64,000 nucleotides of DNA from Monarcha castaneiventris obscurior. Lineage: Eukaryota > Chordata > Aves > Passeriformes > Monarchidae. The stretch's first letter is position 1; every line of letters begins with the position of its first letter. Positions 51,999 to 59,842 of the stretch are shown here, in pieces. The notes under the pieces were generated by a model, which was not told the DNA's origin, searched no databases, and worked only from the letters and a program-made list of their open reading frames with translations. A program made the position numbers and the translations under genes. The DNA is taken from the NCBI GenBank assembly GCA_026261815.1, contig JAMPIT010000059.1, forward strand, positions 18,586,001 through 18,650,000, in the 5' to 3' direction.

Positions 51999-53489
51999 AT
52001 GGGCGTCTCTAGGGAGAGATCCTTTTATGACTCTAAGGCGTTAGTGGTTCTCGATATGTGTTTAGAAGGCGAGAACATGGCTATTCGCAAGGTAGACTTA
52101 CAAAATTTATATTTTTGGGCCAAAGATAATGGATTTTTCCCAGAAGACTGTTATATTCTTGATAAATTCAAATGGCTGTCAATTGGGAGAGCCTTGTTTT
52201 CCGTTTTCGCAGAGGCTGATGACAGAGATGTGGTTAAGTTATTACTGTCCTGGAGACGGGTGAATGCTGCGGTTCAAGGCCAGAAGAGTTCTCCAGGCGG
52301 TATTACCCCTGTCAGGACGCTCTCTGAGCCACCCGAGTTAGAGCGGGACAGAGAACAGGGCAGGCAAACAGCGTCTGAGCCCGCCCGCCCACCCCGGCAC
52401 GGCTCCGGGCGGGGGGTGCAGTGCGTTTCGGCCCCCCGGCGCCGCTCGGGGGGGATGGCGTGGTCGGTCTCCCCGCCCCGGCGCCGTTCTGGAAAGGCCC
52501 TGGGGGCTTCGCCCCCCCCCGCGCGGCGGGAGAGGCAGGGCAGCGAGACGCGCCCCCCTCTCCGCGCCTTCCCTGCGCTGAGTGGCTCGGGGGGCGCACG
52601 GCCCGAGCCTGCTGGGGACGCGGGCTCCGATGCCGGGTGCTGGCCCGGGGGCGCTGAAGCTCCGGCGAGGCCGGCGAGTCCGGCTCCGGGCAGCGGGGGG
52701 GCTGCCGCCCTTCCCCCCGAGCCCGCACGGCCTGCGCTCGGTCTCCGCGCTGGCGGCGGGACCCAGCTGAGCGCAGTTTCGCCCCCGCCCTGGTCTGAGC
52801 GGCTCGCGGGGGCGCGCCCGGAGCCCGCGCTGGCTTTGGTTGCGCAACAGAGCAGCGCGGCGGGACCGCGGGAGCGGCAGCTCCGGGCGGCTCGGCCCCT
52901 CCCCGCGCAGGAGAGGGGGAAGCGCCGCCGAGCCCCGGTCCGTGCTGCGGCTGCGGCCGCAGGGGCCGGGGCCGCAGGGATTTCGGACTCTGATTTCTCC
53001 GATAACGCCAGCTCAGTCTCACCGGTATCGTCCGTGAGACGTCGGAAACGTGCAAAAACCGATAAGGCTGCTGATCCTGATAGCAAGCCTGCTTCTAGCA
53101 GCCTTTGCAATATTCCCCAGTGTAAAGCGACGGTTCGCCCTCGTGAAAAGGCGAGGTTCTGGGGTGATGTGAAAGCAAAACCTGAGGCACTGCCTAAACA
53201 TTCTCCTGTTCTGCGGGGCAGGCAGTGGGGGCAGGCTAGCAGGAAACCAGGAAGACAGGTGCAGAAAGGCACGGCTGTCTCGTGTTTCTGCTTTCGGTGT
53301 GGGTTGCCAAATCATATTGCCAGGCACTGCAAAGCTGCAGTTTCTGTTACTGGTCGGCCTTGTCTGCACAGCAGAGACGGTCGTCTTAGACTCTTGCAGA
53401 GTGCACAAGGTCCTCCTGGATGCTTTTGGTCCCTTGGGCGGTGGCCTGAATGTTTTCCTCCTGGGCAGGTCTGGTGCCACCGTTCATGA
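51999..53489 (+). CDS. gag: Gag polyprotein without capsid
   Basis: An open frame of 496 residues. It starts MGVSRERS, an N-myristoylation-type start, and residues 1-100 look like a retroviral matrix domain. Residues about 105-325 are a Pro/Ala/Gly/Arg-rich linker from extremely GC-rich DNA. A basic RRRKRAKTDK patch follows near residue 348. A single CCHC zinc knuckle, CFRCGLPNHIARHC, lies near residue 430 and marks nucleocapsid. No major homology region of capsid is present, so capsid has been lost by deletion without closing the frame. After the knuckle the reading leaves homologous frame and ends in unrelated residues. Long antisense frames overlapping it come from base composition. Confidence 0.75.
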   Translation: MGVSRERSFYDSKALVVLDMCLEGENMAIRKVDLQNLYFWAKDNGFFPEDCYILDKFKWLSIGRALFSVFAEADDRDVVKLLLSWRRVNAAVQGQKSSPGGITPVRTLSEPPELERDREQGRQTASEPARPPRHGSGRGVQCVSAPRRRSGGMAWSVSPPRRRSGKALGASPPPARRERQGSETRPPLRAFPALSGSGGARPEPAGDAGSDAGCWPGGAEAPARPASPAPGSGGAAALPPEPARPALGLRAGGGTQLSAVSPPPWSERLAGARPEPALALVAQQSSAAGPRERQLRAARPLPAQERGKRRRAPVRAAAAAAGAGAAGISDSDFSDNASSVSPVSSVRRRKRAKTDKAADPDSKPASSSLCNIPQCKATVRPREKARFWGDVKAKPEALPKHSPVLRGRQWGQASRKPGRQVQKGTAVSCFCFRCGLPNHIARHCKAAVSVTGRPCLHSRDGRLRLLQSAQGPPGCFWSLGRWPECFPPGQVWCHRS

Positions 53490-53935
53490 TATCATGGTGC
53501 ATCAGAGACTCTTTTCACACCCACCCCCCCCACCCCCTGGTTACAATTCCTGTAAAGACTCGCATTGCTCAACTTGTTCCTTTTGAGTCCTCTGCTCTCA
53601 GGACAGAATCGAGGTCACGAGAAGATGGCTGCTTTGGGTTCCACTGGGCCCCCTCAGGTTCATTGGACTGCTGTCTTGACCAGAACACGTCCTGTGATGC
53701 GGTGCACCCTGTCCATCACTGACGCTACGCTGCCAGATATCTCTCCGTGGGCTTCTCGACAGTGCTGTGGGACGAAGCGCTGCTACGTGAGCCAGAAGCC
53801 TGTGATGGTCACGAACTCAGAGGGACAGACGGCCGTGATTAGGCCTCATGCTACTGGGACTGTTACAAACCTCTGGGGGAGGGATGATCTGGCTGCATGG
53901 GGGGTGCGCATTGGGACGGATTTTACTGGAGGCCA
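53299..53935 (+). pseudogene. pro: Broken dUTPase and protease (pro) remnant
   Basis: Pieces of a betaretroviral pro gene spread over three frames. The frame at 53299 has a dUTPase core with GPLGGGLNVFLLGRSGAT, including the GRSG nucleotide-binding motif. The frame at 53450 has TIPVKTRIAQLVPF, the end of that domain. The frame at 53565 has the N-terminal part (VHWTAVLTRTRPVMRCTLS) and C-terminal part ([20 protein letters not shown]) of an aspartic protease, but no DTGA active site between them. The frame changes and the missing active site make it non-functional. A C-rich run at 53518-53540 is one of the break points. Confidence 0.8.
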
Positions 53936-54880
53936 CTGCAGTGAAAGGTGCAGTGTCTTACGCCTCTTATATTGTTTTCACAGTGCCAGCAATTAACAAT
54001 GCTGGACCGGCACAGAGATATCAATGGAGGACGCTTCCCCAAGGGATGCGGAATTCACCGGCCATATGCCAGATGTATGTGGCAACAACCTCCTTGGAAC
54101 TATTTGGGGGTCAAAATTTTGGAACGTACAGTTCAACACCAAGAGGTGCAATTTGTGCAATCAGTGAAGACGCTGAATGATGCCCAGAAATTGGTGGGTG
54201 TCATTGCTTGGTTACGTCCGTATTTGGGACTGACCACGGCACAATTGTCTCCTTTATTTGATTTGTTGAAGGGAGACCCTGATTTGAAGTCACCTCGCAC
54301 ATTGACCCCAGAGGCACGTCAGGTGCTGGAGGAGGTGCAGCGAGCTGTTTCTGCTCGACAGGTTTATCGTATTGATCCCTCCGTTGATGTCACTGTTTTC
54401 ATCACCACTCCAGAGCTGCATCCCACAGGTATCATTGGCCAATGGAGTGACGAATGGTCCGATCCTTTGCACGTCCTGGAATGGGTCTTCTTGCCCCATC
54501 AGCCGCAGAAGACGGCAACTGCATTGTTTGAGCTGATTGCTCGCTTGATAGTCAAATGCAGGCAACGGTGTTTGCAATTGATGGGTGCAGACCCTGCACA
54601 GATTGTACTACCGGTACAGCGGGAGGACTTTGACTGGAGCTTTGCGAACAGCGTTTCGCTGCAAAGTGCTCTAGAGAATTTTTCAGGGCAGATTACATAT
54701 CATCTGCCTAGCCACAAGTTGCTGCAAGTGGCAAAACTCACAGAGATTTCTCTGAGACCCAAACACAGTCAGGAGCCAGTGCACGGACCCACTGTCTTTA
54801 CTGACGGTTCAGGCAGAACCGGGAAGGCCATTGTCACTTGGAGGGATGGATCTGAGTGGCAGGTACCAGAATGGAAGTGA
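53936..54880 (+). pseudogene. pol: Deleted pol: reverse transcriptase and start of RNase H
   Basis: The frame at 53848 carries RT fingers/palm sequence [26 protein letters not shown]. Near 54085 the sequence jumps to the frame at 53948, which continues with the RT thumb ([25 protein letters not shown]), the connection domain (LHVLEWVFLPHQPQKT) and the first strand of RNase H (VFTDGSGRTGKAIVTW). The segment that should hold the YMDD catalytic motif is deleted at this jump. RNase H stops after about 25 residues at 54880. Integrase is absent. The order matches the intact RT at 61775-62925. Confidence 0.88.
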
Positions 54881-55019
54881 TCAAGTGGGTGGAACATCGA
54901 GTGATAGCTCAGATGCAGATGATGTGAGTGTTCACTCTGATGGTCCTTCTACAAGCAGAAATTGAACATGGTTCATTTTTCTTTTTTCTTTTTCTTTTTT
55001 AAAGGTAAAAAGGGTGAGA
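54881..55019 (+). other. 3' untranslated segment and polypurine tract
   Basis: A short tail rich in Asp and Ser codons in another frame, then a polypyrimidine stretch (54976-54999) and the purine-rich AAAAAGGGTGAGA that ends exactly at the 3' LTR and would prime plus-strand synthesis. Confidence 0.7.
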
Positions 55020-55360
55020 TGTCGCCCTGGTTTTCACAGTGCTCCATGTTTTTACTATTGTAGTACAAGTTCTCATGCACTTTCTATAAACATAGCTCTT
55101 GTTTTCCTAACCGGCCAAGAATGTTTACAGAACTTTCTGATAGTGTTCATTCTTTCTCCAAGGCGGAGAAAGGTGATAGACTGTATTCCTATCCTGTAAA
55201 ATGCTAGAGGTGTTAACCTCATCTACCAATGCATGATTGTCTTAGAAAAGGTATAAAAGTGGATAGTAAAGGAAGGCAGGCCCCTTTTTCGCTCTGCCCG
55301 GTGATGTGACCTGCTGCCTAGCCTGCTGAGTCCGCATGTTCAATGTCCGAAACTGCGACA
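55020..55360 (+). repeat. 3' LTR of the non-autonomous ERV
   Basis: 341 bases, TGTCGCC...GCGACA, TATA at 55251-55259. Near-identical to 51592-51928, followed directly by the GGTAGG target duplication at 55361. Confidence 0.95.
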
Positions 55361-55366
55361 GGTAGG

Positions 55367-56164
55367 AGGCAATAAGCAAATCCTATATTGCTTGTCTTCT
55401 TCTTGATTGAATGTGATAGAAAGGCGCCATCAGCTTAGCTGTCCTGAGAAGATGCTTTTGAAGGTAACCATTTTCTGTTACTTTTTCATCTTGCATAGTT
55501 CCCTCTCAGTTTAAGATCCCACTCGATTTACTAACTGTGAACAAAGCTGGTCCTTTACTGTCCTGAAACAGATTTTTTTTTTTTTTCTACATCTGATCTG
55601 ATGTAGTATCAGCAAAAGGCATTAGGAAGAAATTGATACAGAGGAGACAGATTATCTGCAGCTTGCCACGCATAAAGTGCACCCAAATACAAAGTCTGTA
55701 GTCTTCCTACTGAAGCTTCATTGCCTCAGACACACCTGTACACCTGATACTTGGCCTACACTCCTGCCAGAAGGATGACAGCCATCAATTCTACACTTTA
55801 GCTGCCCTCGTCTTGAGTTTCTGCCATGGCTGCTGGAGTAGGAATCTACCTTCCAGACATCTTCCAGTAAGGGGTTCAACACAATTGCCATAGGAGCAGG
55901 ATCCAAGGCTAACTCGAGAGAGTGGAAAGTTTTTCTGCCCTTCCCAGCAGCCTTTGAAGTACACCAAGGAGACAAATCGTTCACCTCACACAGAAATGAA
56001 AATGGGCTGTGCTACCTGAGTCATCTGTGATTCATCATCACCTACTGCTTGCTATGGCTGCAGTAGCAGAGCACTGCTTGCTCCCCCAATGATTTCATAT
56101 ACAGATTTCATAGCTGAAATCTGTACCCGTCAAGAGCCCAGAAAGCAACCATGTGGGAAGAATC
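55367..56164. other. Spacer between the two proviruses
   Basis: Continues the host sequence interrupted by the provirus to the left (the duplication GGTAGG at 51586 is followed here by AGGCAATAAGC). It has a T14-type run near 55570. I see no gene in it. It ends abruptly at 56165, where sequence identical to the env region begins. Confidence 0.5.
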
Positions 56165-56642
56165 ATCCCTCATCTGGAAAGGCTGCAGTAGGTATTTATA
56201 CACAGCCAGGCATGGGCATATCACTCCTGTGATACTGTGTACCTTTCTCTCACCAGCCCTACAATGGTCCCTTGAACCAGAGCACAAACCAGAATTTTCC
56301 CATGATGTACTGGTGAAGACAACAGCTCCTGCCAGTAACAGCAGACTCCTAGTCATAGATGATATGGCTGAAGATAGGAACTTTCCATATCCCAGCAGCA
56401 TTCCTCAATCTGCTGTCAGATTTCTGTCTGGATTACCAAAGCACAGCTGGCACATGAGGGAAGTTGGGAGTGTGTGTAGAAGTGGGCACAAAGAAAATGT
56501 TTGCAAGACATACAGCAAGGAAAGAGTAAGAATTGGTGTACCTGTACAGCAAGCACTCACTTGCTTTGGGAACCCAGAGTGCAGGGAATATTTCTCTGCC
56601 TGTTTTGGAGAGAAAAACCCCCCTGGGCAGCATGGTTTTTGA
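56165..56642 (+). pseudogene. 5'-truncated env-region remnant of a tandem provirus
   Basis: Its first 232 bases (56165-56396) are identical to 63769-64000, where they sit in frame inside the env reading frame of the provirus to the right. The same frame stays open here to a stop at 56642, with no homology on its left side. The C-terminal part shows no obvious fusion peptide, CX6CC motif or membrane segment, so the identity of this part as env rests on the in-frame continuity at 63769, not on a family signature. It lies just upstream of the LTR at 56731, as an env 3' end would. Confidence 0.5.
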
Positions 56643-56730
56643 CCTTTATCCATGGAGAAAACTCCCTACCATCTGGGAGGAGTTAAAATCTACACAGATG
56701 TGAACTAGGTGATAGAATATGATGTAAGGA

Positions 56731-57212
56731 TGTCACAGGGTGAAGAATTTAAGAGTTTTAGGTTTGTTAATGTAGTAAATAGATAAATAGTAAAAGTTCC
56801 AAAATGGAGGAGCCCTTGTAGTTTATATTTCTTCTTCTCTTCTTCTAGTCCTCCATATTCTGCAGTAAAAGTACTTTAGGATGATTGGATGAAAAATGCC
56901 GCAGTTCCGGCCTGCGTGTCGGAGTGATTTACTGAGCATTGGATGAAAAGTAAAAATATCTGTCGTTTCAATTTTAATTGGATAATTTACCTATAAAAAG
57001 GCCTTGGAATCTTGATAAGCAGCCATTTTCTCGCCTTTTCTTGTAGTGTTCTGTTCTACTGTGTCTTTCTAAGCTGATAACACTAGAATAAACAACTATC
57101 GAAGAAGCAGTTACTGCGAGTTTGCCTCGTCCGTCTATCAAGCTCCTTGCAAGGACTTTAAGAACTTTAAAGGGCCTCTCCCAGCAAGAGAGGCTGATTT
57201 ATGGCACTAGCA
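56731..57212 (+). repeat. 5' LTR of the betaretrovirus-like provirus
   Basis: Starts TGTCACAGGG, with TATA box CTATAAAAAG at 56991-57000 and AATAAA at 57087-57092. U5 ends near CACTAGCA, about 8 bases before the primer site. The promoter, signal and primer positions are firm. The exact ends are not, because no second LTR is available for comparison. Confidence 0.65.
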
Positions 57213-57216
57213 GTGT

Positions 57217-57266
57217 CGATTGGTGCCCCGTGTTCGGCGTGTACCGATTGGTGCCCCGTGTTCGGC
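57217..57266 (+). other. Tandemly duplicated primer-binding site
   Basis: CGATTGGTGCCCCGTGTTCGGC occurs as two perfect copies (57217-57238 and 57245-57266), period 28 bases. Each holds TGGTGCCCCGTGT, which matches the complement of an elongator tRNA-Met 3' end for 13 bases as I recall it, then diverges. The first copy lies where a primer site is expected. The primer identity is tentative. Confidence 0.7.
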
Positions 57267-57526
57267 CTCTATCAGATGGCTGCCTATGTTCTCTTCTAAT
57301 TAGCATCTAACACTCCGGAGAAGAAATTTTGGACAGCAGCCGGCACACCAGAGGATAAGAAGAAGCCTCAAGGTCACCTGTGACTTCTAGGAATTTTCTG
57401 CTGTCAGTGCGCGGGCGGCAGGAAGGAGACCGTGATCTGCTGGACGGAGCACGGACCTGCAAGTTACGCGGCCTGTGTGTTTCATCTTTTCTGGTAAGCT
57501 GTCCAAAACCAGACCCCAATAGGAAC
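57267..57526 (+). other. Untranslated leader with candidate splice donor
   Basis: About 260 bases between the primer site and the gag start. CTGGTAAGC at 57491-57499 is a good donor for spliced env mRNA. A matching acceptor candidate is the GTGTTGCAG at about 63294-63302. Confidence 0.5.
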
Positions 57527-59842
57527 ATGGGAGGGGCGTTATCACACACAGAGACAACAGCAGTTGATAGTTTAGAGTCTCTGGTAAAAAAACATCCCTT
57601 AAAAATCTCTAGACAAGACCTGCTGAGTTTGCTATCCTGGGTTAAAAAAGAGTTTCCAAACACAGTCTTGGGAGATATATATGATCCAGCCTTTTGGGAA
57701 CGGGTAAATGCTCTCTTATACCATGTAACAACTTTGCAGAGGGATGATGCACCTATCCACCTTCTCTCGCCAGCACGCGTCGTTTTTGAGACAATTAGGT
57801 GGTCCCAGGATCCTACTTTTGCTGAAAAAGGATTGGGTCCCATTTCAGTACCTTCCTTTGAACCTTTTAAAAAGGCCCTTCCGACCTCCCCGCCCCCAGA
57901 TACGAGTCTGGGCACCCAAACCCTAGTCCAGTCCCCTGAAGTTCTTGTTAAGGATGAGGACTCCTGCCTTCTCTCGTGGCAGACCTCGGGGGGAGGTGGC
58001 GCGACCCCAGGGACACGGTTGCAGCTTCTCATGGGCTCGGACATTCCAACCGCTTTGCCGCTTTCGGGTTCTCTATCAACTGCGCATGCCCAGGGGAGGG
58101 AGGACGTGGGCCCGGTCGCCCCCAAAACAGAGCCTCTGGCAGACACAGGCGTCCTTTCGCCTGTTCCCCAATCGTCCGTCCCAGCCCAGGCTCAGTCCCA
58201 ACCCATGCCTTCCCAACCCGGGGTCCCCCAAACCCGTGAATTGGGGGCGCGCCCGAAAACCACCGCGGGACGCGGCGCGGTACGGCCGGCGCGGCCGGCC
58301 CCGCCTGCTCCGGGCGTCACCACACGGGCCGCCGCTGCCGCTGCCGCCGCTGCCGCCGCTGCCGCCGCCGCCGCTGCGGCTGCCGCTGAGCCCCCCCCCA
58401 GCGCCGCTCCCGCCTCTACCCCCGCCCCTACTGCCACGGGCACGGGCGCCGCGGGAGCTGCACTTCCGTGTTTAGACCAGCTCGCTTCTGCGCCTGCGCA
58501 GCAAGCCGTAACCATGCCAGCTGTCGCTCACGCGCCGCGGGCCGCCCCGCCCGCCCCCATTCCCGCCCCCGGCTCTGCCCCCGACGCTGCTTCGGGCTTC
58601 GGCCACGCCCCCGGGTCCCAGCAAGCCCAGCCCCTCGTCCCGCTTCCCGCTTCGGGCTTCGGCCACGCCCCCGGGTCCCAGCAAGCCCGGCCCCCGGCTG
58701 CAACCCCGCCTCTCGGCTCCGCCCACACCCCCGTCTCCCAGGCAACCCAGCCCCCCGCCCCCGCTCCAGCTCTGAGCCTCAGCCACGCCCCTGGTTCCCG
58801 GCCAGCCCAGCCCCCAGCACCCGGGCCCGGCGTGCCTCCTGCCGGCCCTGCCCCGCCCCTGCCTGATGCTGCGGCACTGCTGCAGCTGCCTACGGGCAGC
58901 CCGGCGTCTGCGCTGCCTCCACCGCTTGCACCACTTCCACCTGCAACTGCACAGACGCCTTCAACTGCTGCGATGGGCACGGCCCCTGCCTCGGCTTTGG
59001 ATGTTTTTTCATCACCACATCAAGCCTCAGCTTATACCCACGAATTGCCAGCGGCTGCTCCTTCACTGCAACCGGGCATTCCATCACTACTCGAGAGTAT
59101 GCCACCTACAGCCACCCTTTCTCAAACAACATATATGGTCCCTGATACTGGAACAACATACCCAGCTACCACTATCCAGCCCCAGGCTCAGCCACAGGAC
59201 TGGTCTCAGTCTTTTTCAGCCCCGCCTCCAGAACAGCAGGATCAAAAGCCAGCAGCCCCTGTCTCGGCTCGAGACACATCATTTAAAGCACATTCCTTTC
59301 AACCTTTTTTGGGACAATTTGGAGATTTTCTGGGACTTTTTCAACGTCATGTTCCTGTCCATGACCTGAGTTCTGAGGATATGGTTACAATTACAGCTTC
59401 TGAAGGCATTCCTGTACCCTCTCAATCTTCCTTCAAGCCTCAAGTTCCAGGTCATCGGCCAACTCATCCCACATCCTCCATGCTTCGCTCTCTATTCCCA
59501 GATGACTTCATGCGTCCTTTCCTTCTCCGCCTAATGGAATGTGCGAGGGACATCATCCCTCACCAGGTTGCAGCACCGGGTCCCCAACCTACGAGCATCC
59601 CGCATGGTGGCACCATCCCACCCACCTCCATTGCACCTGCTCCCTCAGCTTCTACATTAAAGCCACCTGCGACGGCGGTATCAGCCACTCCCTACCCCCC
59701 TCCTGACGGTGCCCAACCACAGGATACCTCCCCTGTTCCTCGGACAAGAGGGGGGGGGATGATAACATGCAGGGATCCTTTGGTCAAGAAGACTCTGCAT
59801 ACTATCAAGCTGCTAGTCCACAGGATTTTCTTAAGGATTTGA
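57527..59842 (+). CDS. gag: Gag, N-terminal half (matrix and long linker)
   Basis: I start it at 57527 (MGGALSH, a myristoylation-type start), not at the upstream ATG 57380 that lies in the leader. Residues 1-95 look like a retroviral matrix (KKHPLKISRQDLLSLLSWVK). A very long Pro/Ala-rich linker follows: a run of about 21 alanines near residue 267 from GCC/GCT codons, four 20-residue repeats (residues about 355-434), and Pro/Ser/Thr-rich sequence to about residue 740. The homologous reading leaves this frame at a G9 tract (59750-59758). The last residues before the stop at 59842 are out of frame. Capsid and nucleocapsid continue in the frame one base back. Confidence 0.85.
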   Translation: MGGALSHTETTAVDSLESLVKKHPLKISRQDLLSLLSWVKKEFPNTVLGDIYDPAFWERVNALLYHVTTLQRDDAPIHLLSPARVVFETIRWSQDPTFAEKGLGPISVPSFEPFKKALPTSPPPDTSLGTQTLVQSPEVLVKDEDSCLLSWQTSGGGGATPGTRLQLLMGSDIPTALPLSGSLSTAHAQGREDVGPVAPKTEPLADTGVLSPVPQSSVPAQAQSQPMPSQPGVPQTRELGARPKTTAGRGAVRPARPAPPAPGVTTRAAAAAAAAAAAAAAAAAAAAEPPPSAAPASTPAPTATGTGAAGAALPCLDQLASAPAQQAVTMPAVAHAPRAAPPAPIPAPGSAPDAASGFGHAPGSQQAQPLVPLPASGFGHAPGSQQARPPAATPPLGSAHTPVSQATQPPAPAPALSLSHAPGSRPAQPPAPGPGVPPAGPAPPLPDAAALLQLPTGSPASALPPPLAPLPPATAQTPSTAAMGTAPASALDVFSSPHQASAYTHELPAAAPSLQPGIPSLLESMPPTATLSQTTYMVPDTGTTYPATTIQPQAQPQDWSQSFSAPPPEQQDQKPAAPVSARDTSFKAHSFQPFLGQFGDFLGLFQRHVPVHDLSSEDMVTITASEGIPVPSQSSFKPQVPGHRPTHPTSSMLRSLFPDDFMRPFLLRLMECARDIIPHQVAAPGPQPTSIPHGGTIPPTSIAPAPSASTLKPPATAVSATPYPPPDGAQPQDTSPVPRTRGGGMITCRDPLVKKTLHTIKLLVHRIFLRI

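Larger units (their letters stand above)
51586..55366 (+). mobile_element. Complete non-autonomous class II (ERVK-like) provirus
   Basis: A bounded element: GGTAGG (51586-51591), 5' LTR, primer site, gag, broken dUTPase, protease and pol, polypurine tract, 3' LTR, GGTAGG (55361-55366). The 6-bp duplication and the TGTCG...CGACA termini are typical of class II ERVs. Its internal part is only about 3.1 kb. Capsid, the RT catalytic segment, most of RNase H, integrase and env are absent, so it cannot replicate alone. The intact LTR pair and target duplication show it was reverse transcribed and integrated, which implies help from a related virus. Confidence 0.93.

Noticed and set aside
52274..53272. 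Long minus-strand open frame (332 codons) over the first provirus gag
   Set aside because: It follows from GC-rich composition with few stop codons, has no domain, and opposes a frame with matrix and zinc-knuckle features.
56108..56401. TATA-like TGTATAAATAC on the minus strand in the duplicated segment
   Set aside because: It occurs in both identical copies within the env-region frame, with no other promoter or LTR features around it.
57307..58980. Minus-strand and shifted-frame ORFs (up to 279 codons) over the second gag
   Set aside because: Composition-driven shadows of the Pro/Ala-rich gag frame; no family signature.
59750..59760. G9 tract as a programmed frameshift inside gag
   Set aside because: Retroviral gag is a single frame up to the gag-pro site, and a proper slippery site with stem exists later at 60927. 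Mutation or sequencing slip is more likely.
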